Positions 46,362-54,347 of a DNA stretch of 64,000 nucleotides are shown one piece after another (the first letter of the stretch is position 1; each line of letters begins with the position of its first letter). The notes beneath the pieces are model-generated. The model saw nothing but the letters and a program-made list of their open reading frames with translations. It ran no database searches and had not been told where the DNA came from. The position numbers and the translations under genes were made by a program. The stretch is from assembly GCF_902833145.1 (NCBI RefSeq), contig NZ_CADFEN010000004.1, positions 310,001-374,000 of the forward strand, in the 5' to 3' direction. The DNA comes from Burkholderia sp. BCC0506 (GTDB lineage: Bacteria; Pseudomonadota; Gammaproteobacteria; Burkholderiales; Burkholderiaceae).

Positions 46362-47237
46362 TCAGAACTGGTAATTCACCGACATGTCGAACACGCCGTT
46401 GGTCGACTGCTGCGTGATCGGGCTGCGCGCGGCGCGGCCGACGAGCTGCTCGATCGCGCCGTCCATCGTGACGAACCAGTGCTTGTTGACGAACCACACC
46501 ATCGTCACGCCGAGGCCCGCCGACTTGATCCCGGCGCCCGACGAATAGGCCGGCAGCCCCGAGCGCGCGGACGCGCCCTGGTTCACGCCGAACCAGCTGT
46601 TCATGTAGCGCGAGTCGGCGAACGACACGGTGGGCCCCGCGAACCAGAAGAAGTGCTCGTTGCTGCCGGGCATCGGCATGTACGCGGAGAAATCGCCGGT
46701 CCAGCCGTTCGACCCGCCGATACTGCGCCGGACGTCCGCGCGCAGCACGAGCGGGAAATCCTTCGAGACCACGTAGTCGGCCGCGAGCTTCATCACGGGC
46801 GCCGCGTTGATGTTGTCGAGCCCGTTCAGGTGGCCGAGATCGTCGGCCGAACGGCGTCCGAGGTCGTAACCGACGGACAGGCTCACGCGCCAGTTCGGCC
46901 CGCGCAGCACGTTCGCGCCGAGCCCCTCGCCGGTCGACAGGAAGAACAGGTCGCGATAGCGGATGTCGACATTCGGGCCGCCCATCACGCGATAGCGGTC
47001 GGAGCCCGCATAGCGCGGCTGCAGCGTCATCGCGGCACCGACGCTCACCTGCCACGTGGGGATGTTCGGATCGAAGAGTTTCTGGAGCGGTACGCCCGCC
47101 GTGTATTGCCATTCGCCGAGCGGCGAAGGCGTCTGGGCCGACGCGTCGCGGGCGCCGGCGGCGGCGAGCGCCGCGAATGTCGACAATACGAACCGGCGAG
47201 CGCCGGGCGACTGCAACAGGCGAGCAACAGTGGTCAA
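46362..47237 (-). CDS. MipA/OmpV-family outer membrane protein
   Basis: A 291-residue outer-membrane beta-barrel of the MipA/OmpV family, which includes the MltA-interacting scaffold protein. A signal segment (VLSTFAALAAAGARDASA) ends about residue 36. Body features: VSVGAAMTLQPRYAGSDRYR, VDIRYRDLFFLSTGEGLGAN, KLAADYVVSKDFPLVLRAD and the barrel-closing FDMSVNYQF ending in phenylalanine. The most plausible start is TTG at 47235-47237, with CGGAGA seven bases upstream; ATG at 47333 would add a cytoplasmic-looking basic lead before the signal. Function is unproven. Confidence 0.85.
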   Translation of the reverse strand: MTTVARLLQSPGARRFVLSTFAALAAAGARDASAQTPSPLGEWQYTAGVPLQKLFDPNIPTWQVSVGAAMTLQPRYAGSDRYRVMGGPNVDIRYRDLFFLSTGEGLGANVLRGPNWRVSLSVGYDLGRRSADDLGHLNGLDNINAAPVMKLAADYVVSKDFPLVLRADVRRSIGGSNGWTGDFSAYMPMPGSNEHFFWFAGPTVSFADSRYMNSWFGVNQGASARSGLPAYSSGAGIKSAGLGVTMVWFVNKHWFVTMDGAIEQLVGRAARSPITQQSTNGVFDMSVNYQF

Positions 47238-47440
47238 GGCGGTCTCCGTCGGTTGCACGAAACGAACCTGAAGGAAAGCGCGTCGCGCTTCATCGGCTGC
47301 AACGGCACGCAGCCTGCGGCGCAAACGTAGCATGCGCTGAATTAACGGACATCCTACGCGACGCGCGTGCAGACGCAAAGCGCCCGTTGTCGGCGGGCAC
47401 TTTGCCGGAATCCGGCACGAGCCGGCGGATGATTGCGGGA

Positions 47441-47752
47441 TCAGAAACGCTCGACGTGATAGTCGCCGGCGAGCGCGGCCGGACTGCGCGTCGACATCAT
47501 GCGCGAGAAACCGTCGGCAAGCCGGCCGAGCGCGAGCTGCTTCTGGCTCGCGTCCCAGTGCGTGTACGCGTCGTACGCGGCATCGTCGAACGAAACGGTG
47601 ACGGCGACCGGGCGGCCGCTCGCGCGAAAGCCGATCTGCAGCACGCCGCCCGGCAATTCCTCGATGTGATAGTGCAGCGAGCGCGATTCGAAATAGCGGC
47701 CCAGTACCTGAGCGATCGCGCGCTTGTCTGGCGATTGCACGTGAATGTCCAT
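47441..47752 (-). CDS. Small conserved protein (103 aa)
   Basis: A 103-residue protein of unknown function, first of a cluster of small stress-type genes. It reads MDIHVQSPDKRAIAQVLGRY, then LHYHIEELPGGVLQIGFRAS and a strand-rich middle, then a helical end with LADGFSRMMSTRSPAALAGD. It looks like a soluble alpha/beta protein. The ATG at 47750-47752 has AAGGAGG six bases upstream, a strong site. The reading frame continues upstream without a stop into a proline-rich leader that has its own start and ribosome site (see 47753-47965), so a longer form may also be made. Confidence 0.75.
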   Translation of the reverse strand: MDIHVQSPDKRAIAQVLGRYFESRSLHYHIEELPGGVLQIGFRASGRPVAVTVSFDDAAYDAYTHWDASQKQLALGRLADGFSRMMSTRSPAALAGDYHVERF

Positions 47753-47965
47753 GACGGTCCTCCTTTTCCAGGTTCGCGCGGCCGGTGGTGGCGCACTGCC
47801 CCCGCCCGGCATCCGCATCGGCGGCGGGTGCGACGGCGGGTCGCCCTGCGGCAGCCCGTCGGGCACGGGCGGATCGACCGGGTCGTCGTGCCCGGGCGGC
47901 GGCGGATCCGGGTCGACGTCGGGTGTCGTCGGTTCGGGGCGGTGCAGCGTGGATGGCGTGTTCAT
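47753..47965 (-). other. Proline-rich leader frame, in phase with the next gene
   Basis: From ATG 47963-47965, preceded by CAGGAG, the frame encodes about 71 residues rich in Pro, Asp and Gly (DVDPDPPPPGHDDPVDPPVP and similar) and then runs without a stop into the 103-residue protein at 47441-47752. Either this is the N-terminus of one 174-residue protein, or the leader was a separate small gene that lost its stop codon. Both starts carry strong ribosome sites. Confidence 0.55.
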
Positions 47966-48060
47966 GTCACTCCTGCGCGACGGCTCGCGCATCTCGATGG
48001 CGAGGCGAGCGCCCGCAAGCGCCGTGCCCGCTGCCGTGCCGGGGCCGTTGGCCGTTCGGT

Positions 48061-48360
48061 TCATTCGTCGTAAGCCGCCATGACGAGCCACATCGTGCGC
48101 CCCTCGGCGGCCAGCTGCACGGCGAGCGCGAACGGATCGGACGGCGCGCATTGCGCGACGAGCGCCTGCTGGGCACGTTCCGGACCGTCGTAGACGATGT
48201 CGTTCAGTTGGCGTACCTCGTCCTTGCCGTCGAACATGCGCCGTTCCGGCCGATAGATCAGCGATTCGCGCTTCCACGTGGCGAAACGCTCGCGCACGTG
48301 GTCGAAATCGCCGCCGCATACGTTCGCGTCGTAACGTATCCTTTCCCTGGCTGCATTCAT
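48061..48360 (-). CDS. Hypothetical protein (99 aa)
   Basis: A 99-residue protein, unrecognised. It begins MNAARERIRYDANVCGGDF and contains RERFATWKRESLIYRPERRM, then VRQLNDIVYDGPERAQQALV and AVQLAAEGRTMWLVMAAYDE. Mostly helical, no signal or membrane segment. ATG at 48358-48360 has AGAGGA upstream. It is divergent from the 82-residue gene at 48484, in a run of small Burkholderia-specific genes that also holds CBS, PRC-barrel and BON proteins. Confidence 0.65.
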   Translation of the reverse strand: MNAARERIRYDANVCGGDFDHVRERFATWKRESLIYRPERRMFDGKDEVRQLNDIVYDGPERAQQALVAQCAPSDPFALAVQLAAEGRTMWLVMAAYDE

Positions 48361-48483
48361 CACGATGTCCTCTCGTCCATGCCGGACGCGTGCCCGGCCG
48401 GTGCTCGCCGGCTTGCAAGCGCCGTGCCGCGGATGCCGCGGGTACGCCGCTTGCGCCTTCTCGTCGACAAGGAGGTTTCGATC

Positions 48484-48732
48484 ATGACCGTTCACGCCAC
48501 CGGCCGCCGCGACGCCGTGTCACCGGCCGCCGGATCGCTCAGGCTCGCCACGTCGCGTCCGCCGTCGGAAGACAAGACGGAGGAGCGCATCGACGAAGGG
48601 CTCGAGGAGACGTTTCCGGCCAGCGACCCGCCCGCCGTCGGCGGTGCGACGCGCATCGACCCCGCCAAGCCGTCCGGCGAGCACGAACGTCGCGCGCCGC
48701 ACGTCCCTTCCCCGCCCCGCGATCACGGCTGA
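48484..48732 (+). CDS. Small protein with EETFPASDPPA motif (82 aa)
   Basis: An 82-residue soluble, probably disordered protein. The central DEGLEETFPASDPPAVGGAT is a conserved signature seen in many short proteobacterial stress-associated proteins of unknown role. The rest is Ser/Pro/Arg rich. ATG at 48484-48486 follows AAGGAGG at ideal spacing. It leads a plus-strand pair with the tiny membrane peptide at 48798. Confidence 0.75.
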   Translation: MTVHATGRRDAVSPAAGSLRLATSRPPSEDKTEERIDEGLEETFPASDPPAVGGATRIDPAKPSGEHERRAPHVPSPPRDHG

Positions 48733-48797
48733 CGGCGGCACCCGGCGCGCGGGGCGTGGCAGCGCTCCGACGAGCCGGCGAAACCAGGAGCGATCCG

Positions 48798-48917
48798 ATG
48801 AAAGTCCTTGAACGCAGATGGCATGAAATCAGCGGCGCGGCCGGCGTCGCGGCACTGGCCGCGATCGAAAGCGCGGTGGTGCTGGCGATCGTCACGATGA
48901 CGGGTATCGGCCACTGA
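48798..48917 (+). CDS. Small membrane peptide (39 aa)
   Basis: A 39-residue peptide with a basic amphipathic start (MKVLERRWHEISG) and one transmembrane helix (about 14-36). ATG at 48798-48800 follows AGGAG. It lies between the 82-residue gene and the CBS gene, all on the plus strand. Short single-helix proteins of this kind often modulate membrane enzymes or sensor kinases; no role is assigned. Confidence 0.6.
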   Translation: MKVLERRWHEISGAAGVAALAAIESAVVLAIVTMTGIGH

Positions 48918-49070
48918 CGTCCCGCAGAGCCGGCCGCGGCTGCCGCCGTGGAAGATGTACAAGCGGGCTGGCAAATTCCTCCGTCGTCTGGCTGCGCACG
49001 TCCGGCGTGCGCGCGTCGCGCGCGGCACGCGCCCTGCTCCCGTATCGTTCCGATCACGAAGGAGGCGTTC

Positions 49071-49502
49071 ATGTATCGCGTCAACGAGATCATGTCGCGT
49101 GACGTCGTGTGCGTCGCGCCGACCGACACGATTCGCCATGCGGCCGAATTGATGCAGCGCTTCGATATCGGCGTGCTGCCCGTCTGCGACGGCACCGAAC
49201 TCGTCGCGATCGTGACCGACCGCGACCTCGCGGTGCGGGCGCTGGCGCACGGTCATTCGCCCGACACGCCCGTGCAGGCGGTCGCGTCGCGGCCGGTGCA
49301 GTGGTGCGTCGAGGACGACGGCGTCGGCGACGTTCAGCAACGGATGGCCGACGTGCAGTTGCACCGGCTGCCGGTGCTCGATCGCAGTCTGAAGCTGGTC
49401 GGCATGGTGTCGCTGGGCGACATCGCGACGCGCGCGGGCGGCCCGGCCCGCGACGAGCTGGCCAACACGCTCGAGGACGTATCGTTGCCGCGCCGCCGCT
49501 GA
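49071..49502 (+). CDS. Tandem CBS-domain protein
   Basis: A 143-residue protein made of two CBS domains (Bateman module), which binds adenine nucleotides as an energy sensor. First CBS: VNEIMSRDVVCVAPTDTIRH to LVAIVTDRDLAVRALAHG; second: VQAVASRPVQWCVEDD to LVGMVSLGDIATRAGG. Each ends in the TDRD/SLGD element expected of stand-alone CBS proteins such as the hypoxic response and Burkholderia low-oxygen proteins. ATG at 49071-49073 has GAAGGAGG. It lies in the stress-type cluster together with PRC-barrel and BON genes. Confidence 0.92.
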   Translation: MYRVNEIMSRDVVCVAPTDTIRHAAELMQRFDIGVLPVCDGTELVAIVTDRDLAVRALAHGHSPDTPVQAVASRPVQWCVEDDGVGDVQQRMADVQLHRLPVLDRSLKLVGMVSLGDIATRAGGPARDELANTLEDVSLPRRR

Positions 49503-49605
49503 CCGACCGGCGCCCCCATCACCCCGCGGCCCGCAGCCCCGGCGCACTACCCGCGCAACGCATTGGTGCGCGGACCGGGTTGCCGCTTCGACCAGGAGGT
49601 TTTCG

Positions 49606-50109
49606 ATGACAACGGACAAACCGTCGCGCGACGCCGCGCGCATCGTCGGCGCGCATGCGCGCACGGCCGCTGGCGGGCCGGGGCCCGGCGTGATGGCCAC
49701 TCGCACGCTCGAAGGCGATCGCGTGTTGACGATCGATGGCGACGACATCGGCAAGGTTGCGCACATCATGCTCGACGTGCGCGCCGGACGAATCGCGTAC
49801 GCGGTCGTGTCGTCGGGCGGCTTGCTCGGCATCGGCGACAAGCTGCTCGCGGTGCCGTGGAACGCGCTCGTCCTCGATGCCGAGCGCCAATGCTTCGTGC
49901 TGCCCGTCGACACCGCGCGCGTGCGCGAGGCGCCCGGCTTCGACAAGAGCCGGTGGCCGACGATGGCCGACGCCGAATGGGCCGAGGCGCTGCATGCGTA
50001 CTACGGCAGCGCTCCGTACTGGCTGATCGAGGAAGGCGAAACGGCGCTCGATTCGCCGCCGTACGAGGCGTCGCCGGGCGGCCCCGAAGACGGCACGCGG
50101 CAGCACTGA
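49606..50109 (+). CDS. PRC-barrel domain protein
   Basis: A 167-residue protein with a central PRC-barrel (about 38-115): DRVLTIDGDDIGKVAHIMLD, AYAVVSSGGLLGIGDKLLAV and PWNALVLDAE are the family strands. N- and C-terminal tails are polar. PRC-barrel proteins bind other proteins or RNA, or photosynthetic reaction centres in phototrophs; in Burkholderia they are often in stress or envelope clusters. ATG at 49606-49608 follows AGGAGG. Ends convergent with the DUF4142 gene. Confidence 0.9.
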   Translation: MTTDKPSRDAARIVGAHARTAAGGPGPGVMATRTLEGDRVLTIDGDDIGKVAHIMLDVRAGRIAYAVVSSGGLLGIGDKLLAVPWNALVLDAERQCFVLPVDTARVREAPGFDKSRWPTMADAEWAEALHAYYGSAPYWLIEEGETALDSPPYEASPGGPEDGTRQH

Positions 50110-50134
50110 CACCCGCTGGCCGGTCGGATCCGGT

Positions 50135-50761
50135 TCACTTCGCGGCGGCCACCGTCTTCGCAAGTTGCCGCGCGGCGCCCAGGTGCGCGTTCAGCATCGG
50201 CAGCGTGCGGGCCGCGAATGCGCGAAGCTGCGGGTCGCGGCCCGCTTTGGCCTCGGTCTCGTAAAGCCGGATCGCGGCTTCGTGCGCGCGTGGCCCGGCC
50301 AGCGCCACATATGCGGTATCGAACGCACGTCCCTCCTTCGCTCGCAATGCCGTCACTTCCGGGTCGACGAGCATCCGTGTCTGGACCGGCACGCCCTTTT
50401 GCGCACCGATGTGCCGCAATTCGTCCCCGATACGCGCGTGGTCGTCGACCATCCGGCGCGCGAAGGCCTTCACGTCCGCGCTCGACGACCGGTCGAGCGC
50501 GAGCTGGCCGGCCTGCCGCTCCACCTTGCCGATCATGCCGGCCTTGTCGACGAACTCGGCGTCGATGCCGATCGGCCGCTGCGTCATGCCGGCCTCGTCG
50601 GCGGTCGGGCCCGGGCGGATGACGCCCGGCGCGACCTGCGCGGACGACGCAGGCGGCGTCTCCGCGTGCGAGCGCGCGAACGTCAGCGCGCCGGCCGCGG
50701 CAGTCAGCACGATGGCCACCGGCCGACGCCCGCGTTGCTTCATCCGGTTCGTTTTCGTCAT
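50135..50761 (-). CDS. DUF4142 periplasmic protein
   Basis: A 208-residue DUF4142 protein. A signal peptide (about 10-35, VAIVLTAAAGALTFARSHAE) precedes a four-helix domain (about 60-205) with DADEFVDKAGMIGKVERQAGQ-like sequence, then SADVKAFARRMVDDHARIGDEL, GRAFDTAYVALAGPRAHEAA and FAARTLPMLNAHLGAARQLA. DUF4142 is a ferritin-like periplasmic family of unknown role, often near stress genes. ATG at 50759-50761 with GGAGG upstream. It follows the 181-residue membrane protein on the same strand by about 50 bases. Confidence 0.88.
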   Translation of the reverse strand: MTKTNRMKQRGRRPVAIVLTAAAGALTFARSHAETPPASSAQVAPGVIRPGPTADEAGMTQRPIGIDAEFVDKAGMIGKVERQAGQLALDRSSSADVKAFARRMVDDHARIGDELRHIGAQKGVPVQTRMLVDPEVTALRAKEGRAFDTAYVALAGPRAHEAAIRLYETEAKAGRDPQLRAFAARTLPMLNAHLGAARQLAKTVAAAK

Positions 50762-50810
50762 CCGGGCCTCCGGGTCGGGCGCCGGCGCGAGCCGGCCGCG
50801 CGGCTTGCCG

Positions 50811-51356
50811 TCACGCGGGACGATGCGTCGACGTGAAGAAATCGGTCCACGCGCCGTTGTGCCACGCACCCTCGGTGCGCTCCACCGACAGCGCGCCGGC
50901 CGCGAGCATCGTCCGCTCCGCGAACGCGATCGTGCGCCGCGTCACGTGCGCGGCGAGCACGACGCCGTTTTCGCATTGCTTCAGCGCGCCGTGCCCCTCC
51001 GGCGCATCGCCGCGCATCCGGCCGAGCGCGCCGCACAACGCGCCGACATAGCCGCCGACGAGCGGTACGCCGATCCACGCGAGCGGGGAGTGAAGCCCGC
51101 CCAGGTACAGCAGCGCGGCCCCGGCGAGCCCGACGACCGCACCGACGGCCACGCCTTCCAGCGCGCCGAGGCCACCCGGCCGCGCGGCGGAGTCCGCATA
51201 GACGTCGCCGCCGAGCCAGAACAGCGCGTGCTGTCCGGGCGGATTGAGAAAGAAGACCTTCACGTCGTCCCGGTGAATGGCGTGGCCGCGCAATTGCTCC
51301 GCGCACCGTTCCGCCTGCTCGAGCCGCGAGAAACGGCCCGCGATGATGGTGTCCAT
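50811..51356 (-). CDS. Glycine-rich membrane protein, general-stress type
   Basis: A 181-residue protein. An N-terminal soluble part (about 1-55) has FSRLEQAERCAEQLRGH with a ferredoxin-like, ligand-sensing look, then a Gly/Ala-rich double transmembrane hairpin (about 65-115: GALEGVAVGAVVGLAGAALL and IGVPLVGGYVGALCGALG), then a second soluble part with VLAAHVTRRTIAFAERTMLA. The pattern resembles YflT/GsiB-like heat-induced general-stress proteins that carry a glycine-zipper membrane region. ATG at 51354-51356 has GGAGG. Same strand as the DUF4142 and BON genes. Confidence 0.72.
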   Translation of the reverse strand: MDTIIAGRFSRLEQAERCAEQLRGHAIHRDDVKVFFLNPPGQHALFWLGGDVYADSAARPGGLGALEGVAVGAVVGLAGAALLYLGGLHSPLAWIGVPLVGGYVGALCGALGRMRGDAPEGHGALKQCENGVVLAAHVTRRTIAFAERTMLAAGALSVERTEGAWHNGAWTDFFTSTHRPA

Positions 51357-51435
51357 GTCGAACCTCCTGCCCGGTGACGCACAGGGCCGCGGGCGCGCGA
51401 CGCCCGAGCGGCCCGGCGCGGAGCCGCGCATCACG

Positions 51436-51846
51436 TTACTTCCGGCGGATCTGCAGCCTGTCGCGCACGCCGCTCACGCCGTCGACGTCGTGCGCCACGC
51501 GGATCGCGGTCGCGCGTTGCCGCTCGTCGGGCACATGGCCCGTCAGTTCGACCACACGGCCGTGGACCTGCACGTCGATGTCGCCGGAGGCCAGGCCACG
51601 TTCGGCGACGAGCGCGGCCCTGACACGGGACGCGAGCGTCGCGTCGCGGATCTGGCCTCCGACGGCCGACGCCTGGCTCGCCAGCTTCGCACGCGTACCC
51701 TCCTCGGCCGCTGCGTAGCGGGGCGTCGCGATCCATGCACACGACAGCATCAGTATGCTCGCGATCCGCGCAACCGGCGTCCCGCGCCTGATGCGTGGCC
51801 AGCAAGTGCCGGTGCCGTCGCGCCGCGTGTTTTCCGTTGCGTCCAT
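51436..51846 (-). CDS. BON-domain protein
   Basis: A 136-residue secreted protein with one BON domain (about 65-134: DATLASRVRAALVAERGLAS, IDVQVHGRVVELTGHVPDE, AHDVDGVSGVRDRL). BON domains bind phospholipid and occur in OsmY-like periplasmic stress proteins. A hydrophobic export segment lies at about 27-47. ATG at 51844-51846 follows AAAAGGAGG. It is the first of three minus-strand stress genes and is about 50 bases from the sensor-kinase stop. Confidence 0.88.
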   Translation of the reverse strand: MDATENTRRDGTGTCWPRIRRGTPVARIASILMLSCAWIATPRYAAAEEGTRAKLASQASAVGGQIRDATLASRVRAALVAERGLASGDIDVQVHGRVVELTGHVPDERQRATAIRVAHDVDGVSGVRDRLQIRRK

Positions 51847-51896
51847 CGCGCCTCCTTTTGCGTATGCGGCCGGATCGCCGCGCCTTTTGTGCGCAG

Positions 51897-53894
51897 CTAC
51901 CGCTCGCGCGGCTTGCCGTCGGCCGTGTCGCGAATGTCGTCCGGATCGTCCGGTACGACGTCGACGATCACGCTCGCGAGCGTCGGCATGTCGACCGGCT
52001 TGCACAGGTACGCATCGAACCCGGCGGCCATCACCCGGCGCCGGTCGGCCGTGCCGGCGTGAGCCGTCACCGCGACGACCGGCAGACGTCCGCCGCCGTT
52101 CGGCAAGTGCCGGATCCGGTCGAGCAGCCAGTAACCGTCGCCGTCCGGCATCGCGAGATCCGACAGCACGACGCTCGGCGGCTGCCGCTCCACCGCTTCG
52201 AGCGCGTCGTGCCCCGAACGCGCGGTCGATACCTCTGCGCCCATCGTCTTGAGCGCCGCCGCAAGGCTGGTCCGCGACGTTGCGTCGTCGTCGACCACCA
52301 GCACGCGCTGGCCGTCGAGCGCGACCGTATCGGACGCGCTACGCGCGCGCGACAACTGCCCCACCGGATCGTCGGCGTCCCAGCCGGCCGGCAGCGTCAC
52401 CGTGACGGTCGTTCCGCGCCCCGCGCCCGCGCTCGTCGCGACGACCTCGCCGCCGTGCAGCTGCGCGATGTTGCGCACGATCGACAGGCCGAGCCCGAGG
52501 CCGCGCTTCGGCGACGTGAACGCGCCTTCCGGCCGGCTGAAGGTCTCGAACAGATGCGGCAGGCGGTCCGGCGCAATACCTTGCCCGGTGTCGGACACCG
52601 ACAACCGCACGCGTTCGCCCGCGCGCGTCAGCGATACGTTGATGCGGCCGCCCCGCGGCGTGAACTTGATCGCATTCGACAGCAGGTTCGACAGCACCTG
52701 GCGCAGGCGTTCGCCGTCCGCCGGAATCACGCACGCCGGCATCGCGTACTCCGTCGACAGCACGAGCCCGTTCGCCTGCGCCGTTGCGTCGAGTTCACGC
52801 GCGGCATCGCGCACGATCCGCACGAGATCGACCGGCACGCGTTCGAGGCGCAGCCGGCCGGTCGCGAGGGACGACGCGTCGAGCAGGTCGGCGACCATGT
52901 GCGACAGCGACCGCGCGCTGCGGTCGATCGCGTCGACCGCCTGCTGTGCGAAACCCTGCCCGTCGGCGTTGCGCAGCACCTCGACCCAGCCGTAGATCAC
53001 GTTCAGCGGCGTGCGCAGTTCGTGCGATACCGTCGCCAGCAGCTCGTCCTTCAGCCGGTTCGACGCGTCGGCCTGCACGCGCGCGTCGCGCGCGCCGCGC
53101 AGCGAGCGCAGCGCGTGCCGTTCGCTGCGGCGGCGTTCGCCCGCTTCGCGCAGTGTCAGCGACAGGCCCGTGCAGTTGCCCTGCGCGTCGACGATCGGCG
53201 ACGCGGCGAAGGTCGCGCGAAAACGGCCGCCGTCGGCGCGCATGCACAGTATGTCGAGCGGCCCGACCGGCTCGCGCAGGTCCGCGAACGACGCGGGCAC
53301 CGCATGCCGGCGCAGCCAGCGCGGCGCGATCATCGTGACGACGTCCCGCCCGTTCGCCCGGGCCGGATCGATGCCGAAGATTCTTGCCGCGGCCGGATTC
53401 CAGCTGGTGACCCGGCGCGCGGCGTCGACCCCGACGATCGCATCGGGCGACGCGTCCACCACACGGCGCAGCAGCCCGTCGTCGGGCACGCTCGCGGCGG
53501 ACGACGGCTCGCGATGCGGGGGGGACGGTTCACCGCCGCCATCGATCTCGCGCAAACGATCGTTCGCGAGCAGCGGCTTCACGGCCGTCACCAGCACGCA
53601 TTCGACGAAGCTGATCGCGACGAACGTGCCGGCTTGCGCCAGCAGCGTCGCGAGCGGGGCCTCGCGCCACCACAGCGCACCGATCACGCCGACGCTCGCG
53701 ACGGTCGCGGCAAGGCCGCCGGCGAACGACGTCAGCCACGCGGCGGCCGCCACGCCTGCATAAAATGGCAGCGGCGCAAAGGGCGCGTGCTCGCCGACGG
53801 CCCGAATCGCCCACGCCTGCAGCGCGGACGCCAACCCGACGGCCAGCACGACCCATGCACCCTGCCGGAACACCTCACCGGTCAGAGTCCTCAT
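51897..53894 (-). CDS. Hybrid sensor histidine kinase (PAS-HisKA-HATPase-REC)
   Basis: A 665-residue hybrid kinase. Four membrane helices at the N-terminus (about 10-115), a PAS domain (about 140-265, DGLLRRVVDASPDAIVGVDA), the phospho-accepting ATVSHELRTPLNVIYGWVEV (His at about 302), the ATPase boxes DGERLRQVLSNLLSNAIKF, DTGQGIAPD and GLGLGLSIVRNIA, and a C-terminal receiver domain with VVDDDATSRT, the phospho-Asp in LSDLAMPDGDGY and KPVD. All catalytic residues are present. ATG at 53892-53894. It is divergent from the sigma-54 activator at 54348 and sits at the end of the stress-gene run, so it is a candidate sensor for that cluster. Confidence 0.92.
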   Translation of the reverse strand: MRTLTGEVFRQGAWVVLAVGLASALQAWAIRAVGEHAPFAPLPFYAGVAAAAWLTSFAGGLAATVASVGVIGALWWREAPLATLLAQAGTFVAISFVECVLVTAVKPLLANDRLREIDGGGEPSPPHREPSSAASVPDDGLLRRVVDASPDAIVGVDAARRVTSWNPAAARIFGIDPARANGRDVVTMIAPRWLRRHAVPASFADLREPVGPLDILCMRADGGRFRATFAASPIVDAQGNCTGLSLTLREAGERRRSERHALRSLRGARDARVQADASNRLKDELLATVSHELRTPLNVIYGWVEVLRNADGQGFAQQAVDAIDRSARSLSHMVADLLDASSLATGRLRLERVPVDLVRIVRDAARELDATAQANGLVLSTEYAMPACVIPADGERLRQVLSNLLSNAIKFTPRGGRINVSLTRAGERVRLSVSDTGQGIAPDRLPHLFETFSRPEGAFTSPKRGLGLGLSIVRNIAQLHGGEVVATSAGAGRGTTVTVTLPAGWDADDPVGQLSRARSASDTVALDGQRVLVVDDDATSRTSLAAALKTMGAEVSTARSGHDALEAVERQPPSVVLSDLAMPDGDGYWLLDRIRHLPNGGGRLPVVAVTAHAGTADRRRVMAAGFDAYLCKPVDMPTLASVIVDVVPDDPDDIRDTADGKPRER

Positions 53895-54347
53895 TGCATC
53901 CTTGCATCGCACCGGCAGCCGTCGTGCGCAGGCATGCCGCCTGTCGGCCATCCGGCATGCGGTCGAACGCACCGGGCGAGCGTGAAGGCGCCCGCAAATA
54001 ACGTACCCGGTATCGGCCGCGCGGCGGATTCGCGGCGACGGGGCGCGGGACGGCGTGCCCACCCTGCGGCCGGTCCGGTGGCCGCCGGCTTTGCCGTGCG
54101 GGTCGCGGCGCTGTGTCGGCGACCGCTTTTTTCATCGGAGTTCTGTAAAAAGGCACCGCTACTGCATCGGACGTCGCACCACATCGCGAGTATGTGGACA
54201 ACACCGATGGCCTGCATCTTTCACCGACGCCGCGCACATTGGAAATTTCTATTCGGCGGCACCTTCGCGGTCGTTTCGCTGTCGATGATAAATATTGCAA
54301 TCAACGAAACGTGCGATGCCGTTTTTCAAAGCGGCCCGCGAACGCTT
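53895..54347. other. Divergent intergenic region between hybrid kinase and sigma-54 activator
   Basis: About 450 bases. The half nearer the activator is AT-rich (around 54238-54310). An alternative activator start (ATG at 54285) is possible. I looked for the GG-N10-GC pattern of sigma-54 promoters and saw no convincing copy. Confidence 0.5.

Noticed and set aside
53895-54347. A sigma-54 promoter upstream of the activator or kinase
   Set aside because: No GG-N10-GC pattern with the right flanks was found by eye.
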